Source of the DNA: Symsagittifera roscoffensis
Taxonomy: Eukaryota; Xenacoelomorpha; Acoela; Convolutidae
Direction of reading: 5' to 3'
DNA: 64,000 nt
Assembly (NCBI RefSeq): GCF_963678635.1
Contig: NC_087065.1
Span: 65,379,374 to 65,443,373 of the forward strand
The notes beneath the pieces are model-generated. The model searched no databases. It was not told the origin of the DNA and saw only the letters and a list, made by a program, of their open reading frames with translations. Positions 1 through 11,290 of this stretch are shown here, piece by piece. The translations under genes were made by a program, and so were the position numbers. Position 1 is the stretch's first letter. Every line of letters starts with the position of its first letter.

Positions 1-146
1 TATATTTTTTGGAGAATTGCAAGTTCCACTTGATTTTAATAGGAATATCTCTGAGCCAATCTCTTAAGAGCTAATCTCTTAAGCGATTAGATAAAAATAA
101 ATACATATATCAAGAAATTGACTGTTTTTACACTTTGTTCAAACAC

Positions 147-914
147 AGCTTCTATTCAAGTATTGTTACGTCAAGCGGAGAAAAGTTCAATCAGCTCAAT
201 CGAGCAGTTCAACATAACTTACGATGGAAAGGAGCCAAAAAGATGTCTAGTATTTCAAAAAAAAAAGACTAATTCGGAAAAAATTCAGGAGACATTATTT
301 ATGTTCCAACCAGAAACTTGCTTCCTGTAAATTTTGTTGATTTTCTCATAAATTGATCTGAACTCATTCAACAATTTTGCAACACTTGGTTGTCTTTAAT
401 TGTTTATGAGGGATTTTGTAGAATAAGAATATTTTGTTGACTAAGGTTTATCAAGAGGGAAAAGTTTCATTGAAAACTATTCCTATTACTAACAACCTTG
501 GTTGCATATCTTTATTTAGATTTAAAATAACAAGCAAAATATATAAAAATCACAATTTTTTTTCATCAACCTCATCACCTTAGAGTTTGTTCTGGAGTTA
601 AATTTTAGTAGTTATTTCCAGAATTTAGAAGATTGAGAAAAATCTAGATTTTAATGTGTAATGACATCTTACAAAATTCTGTAGATTCTAAAAATTAGAA
701 GACTCTAGAATTTAATGAATGATTACGTCAATTTGTCTGGTAGAAATATTCCGCAATTTTTACTGTTCTATAAAAGTTAAAGTGCAATTACGTCATTTTC
801 TCAGGTGGAATTACTTTCTTATTACCTAAAAAATTCAAAAGACGCTTTCTTAGCTCTGTAGAGGAATCATGTCAGACCCTCTGAATGGCTTTTTCAAATA
901 ATTTTTCTGATGAT
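147..914 (+). repeat. Dispersed repeat, copy 1
   Basis: This stretch is repeated at high identity at 6651-6829 plus 7691-8265. Identity is obvious over the start (from AGCTTCTATTCAAG) and the end (to TTTTTCTGATGAT). Copy 1 is continuous at 325/326, where copy 2 carries 861 extra bases. An open frame over 118-330 translates the shared part, but it has no recognisable domain and its opening lies outside the repeat. This is probably an old mobile-element fragment; which copy is ancestral cannot be told. Confidence 0.8.
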
Positions 915-919
915 AAGGA

Positions 920-1186
920 ATGAGCCATGATATCACTCTTCAACCAGAGATGGTTGATCTTGTCCTCAACGCATTTCTCCAAAGCGCTGACAATGAGAAA
1001 GCATCACACACAATAAACGGTTCTCTGCCTGAAACACTCAAAACGGAGGATTCAGCAGTCATAAATTTTGCCAGTCAACAAAGCAAGCAATCCAGATGTA
1101 AACTTTCAAATGTCTTTGCTTTGCTTAAACACCCCCAAAACATAATGGTTCCTTTTGACCGATCGCTGATTTGTTCCGTACACTAA
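920..1186 (+). CDS. Hypothetical small ORF (88 aa)
   Basis: This ATG-started frame of 88 codons begins just where the dispersed repeat ends. The composition is mixed and polar, unlike the low-complexity frames around it, but I recognise no domain. No splice sites or promoter are evident. It may be a fragment of a mobile-element gene or a chance frame. Confidence 0.15.
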   Translation: MSHDITLQPEMVDLVLNAFLQSADNEKASHTINGSLPETLKTEDSAVINFASQQSKQSRCKLSNVFALLKHPQNIMVPFDRSLICSVH

Positions 1187-1279
1187 AAACAACCCACTGG
1201 CTATATCGCGCACAAGGTAGGAGCCATGCAAGCTTCAGGAGAACCAACTTGGAAACCATTTGCCAATTTTTTTTAGGTC

Positions 1280-1490
1280 AACCAAATTGGTTTTCTGCGC
1301 TCTCCCAAATCACTAACTTGACAAAATTTTCTGCACCACAGGCAAATTTGTTTAAAAAAAATCAGGAAAAAAGAAGGCGTTTTCAAGCACTTTTTGGACA
1401 ATTTCGACCAAAAAATCGCATTTTTTCCGCAAGCGCTCTCCCCTCAAAATCAGTATAGATTGGTGCGGAAGGCGCCTTTAGAAAAATTTT
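1280..1490 (-). repeat. GC-rich MITE-like repeat, inverted copy
   Basis: Read on the minus strand, this contains TTTTTCTAAAGGCGCC followed by an ATATAC-like spacer, a GGGGAG...GCGC block and GAAAAA tracts. The same order occurs at about 50,275-50,410 and 56,305-56,470 on the plus strand. The GC-rich core in AT-rich surroundings and the dispersed copies suggest a non-autonomous element. No coding capacity is seen. Confidence 0.6.
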
Positions 1491-1599
1491 GAGGTCAGTC
1501 AGCCAAAAATGGATGCCTCAAAAAGTACAAAGGGAGGACCCCGCCCCTCTTTTTTCACTTCAATTATTAAATATTTTTCAACGAAGATCTTGAAACAAA

Positions 1600-2100
1600 A
1601 AATGTAATAGATTTCCCAATGTATTAGGATAGGGAATAAGCTTCTGAACTAACAGGTTTCAGAGGGTAAGTTTCAGATGTTAAGTTTTTTTCAGCGCCCG
1701 AATTTCCCATGTATACTGTATAGATTTGCCTATGTATAAGAAAATCATTGAAGGGAATTAAGCACTCATTAGGAAATAGGTTTACCAATGTATTAGGATA
1801 GGGAATAAAGTATCCAGTCAGCGCAACCTATGCTTTGAGAAAGGGAATAGATTCCCTTTGTATTAAGATAGGGAATAGGTTTCCTATTTATTAAGATGGT
1901 AAGGTTTGAAATGGTAAGTTTCAGAAAAAACTTTGGCGCCCGATCTTTCCATGTTTTGAGATAGAGTTTAGATTTCCCATGTATCAGGATAGTGTATAGA
2001 TATCCCTATGTATAAGGTTTAGAAATGCATTGTATTAAAATAGGGAATAGGTTTCCCAATGTATTAGGATAGGGAATGGTAAGGTTTCAGTGTGATGGTA
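1600..2100 (+). repeat. Subterminal short tandem repeats of left arm
   Basis: Imperfect units of about 30 bp built on TGTATTAGGATAGGGAATAG and TTTCCCAATG recur many times, interspersed with GGCGCCCGA-type segments. The same array lies inverted at 12,650-13,165, next to a C-run. Dense short repeats at the outer ends of both arms are typical of subterminal regions of DNA transposons; that assignment is inference. Confidence 0.7.
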
Positions 2101-4854
2101 AGAGAATGGTAAGAAAAACGGTGTTTTTCTGGATTTTGTGTGGAAATGTCTAGTTTTTTTACAAAAAATATTGGCACGCGTTTTGTAGTTCTTGGAGTTT
2201 TACGTGTAGATTGTGTAATGATGGTTTTATGTTTTTTGGTTCATGGTAAGTCAATGGTAAGATGGGCAAGAATTTGGATTTTTATCAAAAAAATTGAAAT
2301 TTTTCCAAACAATTTCAAAACACAATATGATTGGATTTAATTTGACTTAATATATATCTTATAAGATTTTATTTTTTTTAAACAGTACTCAATGTAGCTA
2401 AAACTATGCTGAAACCTATTGAAACTTCGAAAGAAAACAATTCAAGTTTTTTGGGGAAAAATACAAAAACTTCAAAGTTTTTGGAACAAATTGCAAATTT
2501 TTGAAAAAGAATTGCAGATATCTCAAGGTTTTGGCAAGTTTTTGTTTGCTTCTGATCTATTTTTTAAAAAAAGATATGTTTAGTGTTTGAAATTAAGCTC
2601 AAATTGAATCTCAATTGGCATCATGTTGAGACAATGATACAAAACTTTGAATAGAAATTTTTACTTTGAATAAAATTTACCCTAATTGTGGCTGAAAAGT
2701 GGATTATATAATGCTGTGAACATATTAAGATGATAATAGCTGAGTCAAAATTGAGACTTCCCATTTCTCGGGAAAATAAGGTAATTAATCGTAATTTTCG
2801 CGATACTAAAAATTAATCAAATCTATCCAAATTTTTCCGTTTTTAACATTTCATTTGTGTAATTAACTTAATTTTTGTTCAATTCAAGGAGAATTCACCT
2901 AAGAATCTCAATTCGTTTGAACAACAAGAGCAGTACTCGTTGAAAATTCTAAATTAAACTCCATGATCCTGCTCCTCCTCAGTTTTTTCTCAAAGAATAA
3001 CCCAAACTTCTACAAAAGTTACAACTTCTGAGACGTTTTTAACATTGTTTATAATAATAAGTTTCAGATCAACGATAAAAGTTGAACATTTTACTGCTAA
3101 AGTTGACTAAAAGTTGTATATATTTTTTCTTAACAGCATATTAGATTGTATGATAATCAACAACGAACGTCTACTTCAAAACCGATGATTATCCCTCTGT
3201 TGCTTCTACAAAATAATTTTCATGATTTTTCCATAGAAATTTTTGATGTCTTATGCTTATTCTTGCTTTCTGTTTGGCATGTTTTTGCTCTTGAAGTCAC
3301 TTTGCATGAAAACTTAGTCAGAACTGAGGAATTTAGGAGAAAATAGTATCAATTCAACGAACAATTTGTTGGCAGAGATAAAACTAGAACTGATAACGTC
3401 TAATTGTTACCAAGTAATTTGTACATGTTCTCCTTAAAGTTTTCTTGTTTAGTTGCTGAAGCAAACTATTTCAGCAAAAACGCAACTTCTGGAATCATTA
3501 ATTATCTTTTTTATTGCAAAGTAGTTTCTAAATTGCATTTTCTTCTTGATTTTTGTCGAAAGTTTTCTTAAAAATGTCGAAGTGAGAAAGAATCGGTGCT
3601 ATTCGAAGCATTAAGAAGCACATGTATTAATTGAGGATTTAAGGGTGAAATTTTAGGTTGATTTCGTAGAACAAATTAGGAGCAGCTGTATTGTTTATAA
3701 TCTGCAAAATCTTCGGAAGGACTAATATGCAATGGAACTTATTTATATTATCTAAAAGATCTGTTCTCAAAAACATCGATTAAGGAAAGGAAATAAAGGT
3801 GCATACTGTAACAATTTTGCGAAATTTATTAATCAAAACTCTGTAATTCAACCCAAATTTCTAATTGAAAAAAAAATTGAATCTAAACAGAACTAAATTT
3901 TTACTGTGTGTCAAATTGAAATTTTTCTTGTAAAATGAATAGAATTAGGAGATCATACATCTGGCTCTGCTAAAGTATTAGTTTGTTTAGAATTGTTCAG
4001 CAGGCTCCATATTATTTTCTCTAAAAATCTTTCTACATCAAATTTTTTTTATGCAAAAGAATGTAATGCAGATCTTGAAAACAAATTTTTGATTTATGCT
4101 TCATGTATCATCTTCCAAAAGAGGTTGGAGTTGGGTTTACTTCACAACAAATTTTCTTTCAAAAAATCTTAAACTTCATATAAATTAACCTAGTATATCA
4201 AATGATAAAAAGTTTTCCAAACATTACACTTTTATGTTGGATTTTTTCTCAAGATGTAATTTATGAGCCAAATTTTTTAAAAAAATCTCTCAACTCCTAA
4301 TGAATTAAATTGAGTTTTTATCTCAATTTGATGTTTTCTAAGTTTCTGATTCACCTACTATCTTCCAATTTGCTTTAGTTTGAATAAAATTTTATTTCAA
4401 AATTGAGTTTTAGAGGGAAAAATGTATCATTTCAACGAACGTTCATTAATCGGAAGCAGAATTAATACCATAAATCCTTTCCAAAAAAAAACTTCAAATT
4501 ATTTTCTCGACCTGATAACTGTATGTTGCTGTTTCAACCCTGAATTTCTACCTTGAAGTAGAACTTTGGTTGAGAATGATGTTTATTATTATCTTGAAAT
4601 TTTCAAATATTGGCAAAACATACATTTTTTCATCTTCATCAGTTATCAGTTTCTTTTCTGAATCGTAGAAAAAAAGCAAAAGAAAACCCTAAGTCATAGT
4701 AAATCAATCCCCAATATTTGCTACGGACTACGCTATGATTACTTTTACAAGCACTAAGCAAGGAAAACTCTAAATTGGTTACTAGGCAAAACCTTTCAAT
4801 TAATCGATGTTTTATAAATATCCAGTGTTTTACAACAAATAATTAAGCACTCAT

Positions 4855-5310
4855 TAGCGTATGTGATTCACTTTTACTACAAACTTATCGCAACAAAATC
4901 TCCGCAAGCTTGCAACCAATGGAGTTTTTACTGTGTATTAAAGATTTTTGGATCGGCTTCCATTGAAAGTTTCACGACAATTTGAACTCGATTGTTGCTG
5001 GTTTTATCATCAATCAGAACCTTTAAAAAAATGACAAAACAAAAATCATGATATAAAAGTTTTTCAAGTTTAGTGTAAAGAATTTTGAGATTCAGTAAAA
5101 TTATTTTTCAAAGGAATATATTAAAATTATATTGATTTTACCTTATTTCGGAGTGTGTTTGGAGAGTGTTGAGCACATAATTTAACATTATGTTGACAAT
5201 GCTTCTTCTTGAGCATATGATTAAAAGTTACAATTGGAACACTTTAAAAGGTAACAGTGCTTTCGATGTCTTGATGCATCTTTACGTGTGTATTCTGGCA
5301 AAGTTATTCG
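4855..5310 (-). pseudogene. Broken copy of C2H2-like zinc-finger gene
   Basis: Read on the minus strand, this matches both exons of the intact gene at 10,735-11,290, including the ASRHRKHC and CSNCNF segments and the exon-2 sequence. The part encoding residues after CSNCNF has lost about 30 bp and runs into a stop. Exon 2 has a short insertion that creates another stop. Upstream, the frame is joined to unrelated sequence (ORF 5221-5460) instead of the original start. Confidence 0.7.
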
Positions 5311-5460
5311 GACAAATCTATATTTTTTATTGTATACAAATTCAAAACAGTAATCGAAATGATGTTCCTTATCTTCAATATTTGTATCATAGACTCTTCC
5401 ACTGCTTTGTTTTTTACTGATCGACCACTCAATTTGACTTAGTTCCTCTAAATGAAACAT
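5221..5460 (-). CDS. Hypothetical ORF joined to zinc-finger remnant
   Basis: This ATG-started frame begins MFHLEELSQIEWS and overlaps the end of the next ORF upstream on the same strand (its stop lies inside this start region, in another frame). The first about 50 codons are unique. The last about 25 belong to the zinc-finger remnant of the left arm, so the frame crosses the arm boundary. Composition is protein-like, with no known domain. A frameshifted continuation of 5448-5651 is possible. Confidence 0.3.
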   Translation of the reverse strand: MFHLEELSQIEWSISKKQSSGRVYDTNIEDKEHHFDYCFEFVYNKKYRFVRITLPEYTRKDASRHRKHCYLLKCSNCNF

Positions 5461-5651
5461 TGTTGATAAATCTGGCAGTACTCTTCTTTTCTGAAATCTC
5501 CTCTCCACGCTTTTAACAGAATTATTGAACTTTCTGTGGTTCTATACAAGTGAAAACTAAAACAATCTCCATCAAAGTCATCTGTCCACCACTCTTCTTG
5601 TTTTTTGTAGTATTTCAACCTCAAAATCTGATAAATGTTCTTTTCAGACAT
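5448..5651 (-). CDS. Hypothetical ORF, 67 aa from internal ATG
   Basis: This frame is open for 82 codons, and an ATG at 5651 gives MSEKNIYQILRLKYYKK. The middle is rich in W, D and aromatic residues (EEWWTDDFDGDCFSFHLY), which looks coding in this AT-rich setting. It lies between the PC4-like exon at 6155-6652 and ORF 5221-5460, all on the minus strand. The three could be exons or broken parts of one mobile-element gene set. No family recognised. Confidence 0.3.
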   Translation of the reverse strand: MSEKNIYQILRLKYYKKQEEWWTDDFDGDCFSFHLYRTTESSIILLKAWRGDFRKEEYCQIYQQCFI

Positions 5652-6154
5652 CGAAAACGCTTTTGATAGAAACATATTTCTTGCTGAAGTTAACAAGAAA
5701 CTTGAAAAAACTCGAATTGTTGTACCATTTTTACTTATTTTGTAATCAATATAAAATGGTTTTTACTTTATTTTGAGACTGATTATTTTTAAATAAACTC
5801 ATATAGCCAATCAAAACCTCAAATCAGGGCAATTGAAAACAAACAATGAAATTCAGAAATTAGAAAAATAATGATAATGTTACAACTAATTATACATTTT
5901 GTTTGTAATTTTGTTTAAAAAATACAAATTTTTTTTAAACTTTTGATAAAAGCAGTAACCAAAAAAACTTTTCTGTAATTTTTTAAGCAAATACTGGAAA
6001 ATCTATAGATAATTGGATATTGTTTTGACTAACTTTTTATGTTTTGTCTGACTTTTCCTCAGATGTCCCAGCTCTAAATGTGCACTTCAGTGACAAAAGA
6101 TGGCTTTGAACCATTAATATTTCAATTAACAAACATACAAAACATCACAAAGCA

Positions 6155-6652
6155 TTACTGAGGCTTGCAATTATCCACAAACATAAAGTATCCCAAAATT
6201 TGGGAAAGTTCCTTGAATTCGTTCAAAGTATAGTTGACATAGGCAACTTGTTTCATTGCTTCATTCTCTTTTGCAGTGAAGAATCGAATCTGAATGTAGG
6301 GTGGCTTGTTCACACTGTACTTCTTGATTGTGACACACACCCTCCTCATGTTGTATGTTGCTATTTCATATACTCTACTACAGATCTCCAGCTCCTGATC
6401 CACAAATGATTCTTTACCAGATTTGGCTACATATATTGGTACGAGTCTAAGGTTTTCAGCATCGTGAACAACAGTTTTCCGGATTGCCGATAATGCTTCG
6501 CCTTCTTTTTCACTAAGATAGACTTGTTGGAACTTTTCAAATTGTCCCAAATGGTTAATTTTTATTAGATGAAAGCAGGGCTCAAAATAAAGTTTCCCAT
6601 TATAGGACTTTTGGAACCAAACAAATCTCCCAATTCTTGTTTGATTTTTGAG
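6155..6652 (-). CDS. PC4-like protein, probable terminal exon
   Basis: A frame of about 165 codons is open from just after a TAG at 6653-6655, which doubles as a possible splice acceptor, down to the stop. The C-terminal half reads RRVCVTIKKYS...PYIQIRFFT...VAYVNYTLNEFKELSQIL. That fits the beta-strand and helix pattern of the PC4/p15 single-stranded DNA-binding fold (transcription coactivator family). The N-terminal half (GRFVWFQKSYNGKLYFEP... then LSEKEGEALSAI) may be a second, weaker copy. The 5' exon was not found. The start overlaps the edge of dispersed repeat copy 2. It could belong to a mobile element. Confidence 0.45.
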   Translation of the reverse strand, partial: LKNQTRIGRFVWFQKSYNGKLYFEPCFHLIKINHLGQFEKFQQVYLSEKEGEALSAIRKTVVHDAENLRLVPIYVAKSGKESFVDQELEICSRVYEIATYNMRRVCVTIKKYSVNKPPYIQIRFFTAKENEAMKQVAYVNYTLNEFKELSQILGYFMFVDNCKPQ

Positions 6653-8265
6653 CTTCTATTCAAGTATTGTTACGTCAAGCGGATAAAAGTTCAATCAGCT
6701 CAATCGAGCAGTTCAACATTACTTACGATGGAAAGGAGCCAAAAAGATGTCTAGTATTGCAAAAAAAAACGACTAATTCGGAAAAAATTCAGGAGACATT
6801 ATTTATGTTCCAACCAGAAACTTGCTTCCACACAAACTCTTGGTTCAAGATTATTTTTTGGATTTCTTCAAGATTATCGATTGGTTTTTTGATTGCCATG
6901 GTTCTGTGCATAGTGATTATGTAAGCTATGTGTTAAAATGTGCTCTTAAAAGTTTATTCTGATAAATCTGACACACACACTTTATTCAGATGAAAAGAAA
7001 AACCAATTTACAATTAAATGAGGATATTGAAAAATGTTTAAAAGGATTTAAATTGAGTTAATTTTCGAGTTCCTTGTCCATTTCTTCTTCATGTGCCACA
7101 CCATGTTTTCTTTTAAACAGAACTAAGTTATCCTATTGAACCATCAATTTTTCTTTCTTGTACCTTGTATCACGAATTGTTTCAATTTTTCGCCAATCAG
7201 GTCGGGAAACTTTTAAGGGACTGAAACACTTCTTCGGATTTCTCTAAGAGATGTCAAACTCAATCATTTTTTCAAAACTAATCAGTTGTAGTAAATGTTC
7301 ACTTGTAAGCAAATGAAAACTATTTCCGTGCCCCACATCCACAACTCAATCAAAGTTTTTTTCATTTGAATCATATAAAAACCAATAATTATTTCTCGAA
7401 GTTGACTTAGACATTGCAAATTCTTTTCTAAATGCTCTATTTTTTTTTACTCTGGAGTTCTCTCCATTCTGAAAGATCCATGATAATTTGCTCACTAGCC
7501 TGGGAGATTTCATTAAAAACGGATTCTTGACAGTTTCGGTTCCAATTTCAAACTGGATGCTGTAACTTCTATTATGATTGGTTTCAAAGTTTGAGATAGA
7601 ATTCCGTTTCTTTCAAAAGTTTTACTCATGTTCATAAAATGAACTGAACTGTAGAAGATTTTCAAATGAAATGAAATTTATTTTTTTCAACTGTAGATTT
7701 TGTTCATTTTCTCATAAAATGATCTGAACTCATTCAACATTTTTGCAACACTTGGTTGCCTTTCATTGTTTATGAAGGATTTTGTAGAATAAGAATTTTT
7801 TGTTGACTAAGGTTTTTTAGGAGGGAAGAATTTCATTGAAAACTAATCCTATTACTGACAACCTTGGTTGCGTATCTTTATTTAGATTTAAAAAACTAGC
7901 AAAATAACTAAAATCTACAATTTTTTTTTCATCAACTTCATCACCTTAGAGTTTGTTCTGGAATTTAACTTTTGTGGTTATTTCTAGAATTTAGAAGAAT
8001 GAGAAAAATCTTGATTTTAATGTGTAATGACTTCTTATAAAATTTTAGAAGATTCCAGAATTTAATGAATGATTACGTCAATTTGTCTGGTAGAAATATT
8101 CCACAACTTTTACTGTTCTCTAAAAGCTAAAGTGTAATGACATCATTTTCTCAGGTGGAATTACTTTCTTATTACCTAAAAGATTCAAAAGAGGCTTTCT
8201 TAGCTCTGTAGAGGAATCATGTCAGACCCTCTGAATGGCTTTTTCAAATAATTTTTCTGATGATT
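6651..8265 (+). repeat. Dispersed repeat, copy 2 with 861-bp extra segment
   Basis: 6651-6829 and 7691-8265 match copy 1 (147-914). The intervening 6830-7690 is absent from copy 1 and has no ORF or repeat I recognise, so it is either an insertion here or a deletion there. Confidence 0.8.
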
Positions 8266-8689
8266 ATTGAATATTTGTTACAAGAATCTTGTCAAAATTA
8301 GTTTTTTCCTAGCTTGAACAGTTCTTAACAAATAAATGTAATTAACTTTTTTTACGTGTAGCAAAAATTCTCTCAAGAGTTTTTGCAAAATGCAAAAAAT
8401 CTAAAAAAATTTTTTTTTTTAAAATGCACGTTTTTTCTTGGTTTTTTCAAAAATTATGTAAAAATCTAATTTTATTTCTTAAATGAAAAAACAAAAACGC
8501 AAAATTTTCATGTATAGAGCATGTTGACTTATTGCTTAGAAAACTTCTATATTGATGACTTTCATCGCTATTCCCTTTGTTAGTACATTGGTTTGCTATT
8601 GCTTCTGATCAACAGACAAGCAAAAATTAGTTTTCTGAAGGATTAATTTTTGAATAAAAAATTTAATAAAGATTATTAATAAATTGTGC

Positions 8690-9125
8690 AAGAAAAAATG
8701 TATTGTTTTTTTTCGGCAAGATGCTAAAATTGTTTTGATTTTTTCTACAAATCGCGAAAATTGTTTCGTTTTTTTTTTCGACAAATTGCAAAATTTGTTT
8801 CAGTTTTTACAACAGAATACGAAACAAGTTTCAATTTTTTCAGTATAATGAGAAAAATTTTTCAATTTTTTCAAACTTATGCGAAAAGTGTTTCACTTTT
8901 TTCGTACAAATGCGAAAATTGTTTCATTTTTTTGACAAAATGCGAAAAGTGTTTCAATTTTCTTGACGAGATACAGAAAGTGTTTCACTTGTCTCCTACA
9001 AAATGCGAAAAGTGTTTCAATGCTTTTGACAATATGCGAAAAGTGATTCACTTTTTTTGACAAAATCGAAACGTGTTTCAGTTTTTTCTACAAAGTGCGA
9101 AAAGTCCTTCTTTTTTTGTCAAGAT
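8690..9125 (+). repeat. Minisatellite, about 36-bp unit
   Basis: About a dozen degenerate units of the form ATGCGAAAAGTGTTTCA, followed by a T-run and GACAAA, occur in direct tandem. Unit lengths vary by a few bases. The translated frames across it (8761-9060 and others) simply repeat a KCEKCFNF-like pattern and are not genes. Confidence 0.85.
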
Positions 9126-9129
9126 GCAA

Positions 9130-10330
9130 AAACTATCAGGTATTTTTCACTTGTGTACAATTTTTTTATTATTTTTTTTTCTGTAATATGTGTGCAAAGA
9201 TTAATCAAGTTTCCCAACATGTGTGCGAGTTCGGAGCACTAAATTAAGTTCTAATTGTTTTCAGTAATTTACCCTGAACCTCTCATTTATTCTCATAATT
9301 AAATTGAAATTGAAGAAAATAAATAATTACAAAGAACAAAGTTAATACCAAACAACAATTTTTTTTCACAGAAAATATTCAACCAAAGAGCTGTCGAGAG
9401 CTCTCGAGGTTCTCTATAGAATGCAGAGCTGGACGAGGTTGTTCCTTTTATGACATTTTTGGATAAAAATTGTGTACAACCGGAAACAAAGCTCCATTTT
9501 GGGCATTGTCGCTTCCAATCACAAAAATGTTCATTTTTGTTCTAGTTGTCACATCCAATCAGAAGACCCTTTTAAGGACTTAAATGTTCCAAATAAGTAA
9601 AAATATACTCAAAAGCAGTTGCAAAAACAAATGACCAAAAGTTGTTTGCAGTAAAAATAAGAAATTTTGCTGATTTAAGTAACAAAAGAATAGCAAACAA
9701 GTAGCATTTCTAAAACTTTTTTCATGAAGTTAATTGAATTTTTTGTATTTACTCAATTAGAAATTGTTGATTTTTGAATAGATATGAGAGGATAACTCAA
9801 ATTTGTTGAATTTTTCAAAGCAAATCTGTGGAAACCTGATTCCCAACCGAATCGAACAGGAATTTGAACTTTGAAAATCCTTAAAGAAATGAAGAAATAT
9901 AGAACTTTGCTGGGGAGTTTTTACAAATTTGGTTATTGGGTAGGGGATAATAAGAGATTTTGATATATTATCATACAATTTTTTCCTTAAATTCAATATC
10001 TCGAGAATAAACAAAAATTCTTTCCTTGTGAGGTGTAATTCAGCCGTAAGTTTGAAGCTTTAATACGCAAAAGGTTGACGAAAATTATACTTTTTGATTG
10101 ACTAGGTTTCCCTAAACAGACCTTTACTTAGTCGGAGAACTTTTTTTCGGACAACATAAACGTCCAAAAAATTGTGAAAAAAGTAAAAGTCAATATCTAT
10201 TTCATCAATGAGAAAATTAGGTGGAATTTTTTTTCTTGTAGAATGATTCGAGGAAGTTCAAATGTTTTTTGATAGATATTTTTCAAATAATTATTGAAGT
10301 TTTTAAAGAATGATAAAAAGATCACTTTTA
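9130..10330. other. AT-rich intergenic stretch
   Basis: I see no gene, RNA or clear repeat here apart from homopolymer T tracts. Short frames on both strands look random. Confidence 0.5.
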
Positions 10331-10339
10331 AAAAATGCT

Positions 10340-10560
10340 GGATTCTGGTTGGATGATTTCCAACAAACAGTGTTACCAAAAACATATTCAGTTCTGATTG
10401 TTTGATATCAAAATTGTTGAAAAATCTATGAGAAGTAGAACTCATTTTTGATTGGTTGACTTTAAATTTATTGAAAATTCCATGACCATTGAAGCTCGAT
10501 TCTGATTGGTTGATAGCAAAACTTTTGAAAACTCTATTTTTAGATTGGATGATTTTTATT
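10340..10560 (+). repeat. Short minisatellite, about 53-bp unit
   Basis: Units starting TTCTGATTGGTTGAT and continuing AAA...TTTGAAAA recur at about 10,349, 10,393, 10,446, 10,499 and 10,542. The minus-strand frame 10,197-10,643 is a translation of these repeats and is rejected as a gene. Confidence 0.6.
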
Positions 10561-10734
10561 TCAGCTAGGCTAAAAAGCATTTCTATTCTGATTTTCTTGC
10601 AAGTTAAAAACAATTGGTTGGGAAATTTGCTGTTTTTATTCACTTTTATTCATTTTTTGAGGCAATTCAACTTTTTTTTTCTAAAAATTTGGAACATTCT
10701 TAATCTCCCGTTTTTTCTTTCTCTTTTTATTGAG

Positions 10735-11290
10735 ATGCCGTCAGTGAATAGAAACGAAAGAGTTGCATGTCTTAAATGTGGTAGAGAATACGCACGTAAA
10801 AATGCGTCAAGACATCGGAAGCACTGTTACGTTTTAATGTGCTCCAATTGTAACTTTTATACATATAGCAGCGAGGAACTTACTAATCATATCAAGAAGA
10901 AGCATTGTCAACATAATGTTAAATTATGTGCTCAACACTCTCTAAACACACTCCGAAATAAGGTAAAATTAATACATTTTTAATAAATACATAGGAGAAA
11001 AACCTTTGAAAAACTATTTTTTCTGAATCTCAAAAGTCTATACACTAACCTTGAAAAACTTCCAGTAAAAATTGCACAGTTTTTTATCATTATTCTTGTT
11101 CTGTCATTTCTTTTTTTATTCAAAGGTTCTGATTGATGATAAAACCAGCAACAATCGAGTTCCAATTGTCGTGAAACTTTCAATGGAAACCGATTCGAAA
11201 ATCTTTAATCTACTAAAAACTCCATTGGTTGCAAGCTTGTGGAGATTTTGTTGCGATAAAATTGTAGTAAAAGTGAATCACATAGGCTAA
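10735..11290 (+). CDS. C2H2-like zinc-finger protein, two exons (130 aa)
   Basis: Exon 1 (10,735-10,962) encodes 76 codons in phase 0 and ends at a GTAAAA donor. Exon 2 (11,126-11,290) follows a TTATTCAAAG acceptor and ends at TAA. Spliced length is 130 aa. Residues 12-31 (C..C...ASRHRKHC) and 36-58 (C..C...H...KKHC) form two Cys/His clusters that resemble zinc fingers with spacing slightly off the C2H2 consensus. The basic tail suggests nucleic-acid binding. It lies at the inner end of the right inverted-repeat arm, with a dead copy in the left arm, so it probably belongs to a mobile element. Not assignable to a named family. Confidence 0.55.

Larger units (their letters stand above)
1600..5310 (+). 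repeat. Left arm of large inverted repeat
   Basis: Sequence here matches the reverse complement of about 10,780-13,165 along its length: the GGGAATAGGTTTCC-type subrepeats (1.6-2.1 kb), the segment around 2,130-2,290, the segment 2,880-3,320, and the stretch 4,640-5,310 with a zinc-finger gene remnant. The left arm carries about 1.3 kb (about 3,320-4,640) that the right arm lacks. Identity looks like 75-90% by eye. Either these are the ends of one large element or two copies of one element in opposite orientation. Confidence 0.8.

Noticed and set aside
8761-9060. 99-aa Cys/Phe-rich ORF
   Set aside because: It is a read-through of the 36-bp minisatellite.
10197-10643. 148-aa minus-strand ORF
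   Set aside because: It is produced by the 53-bp tandem repeats and has no domain.
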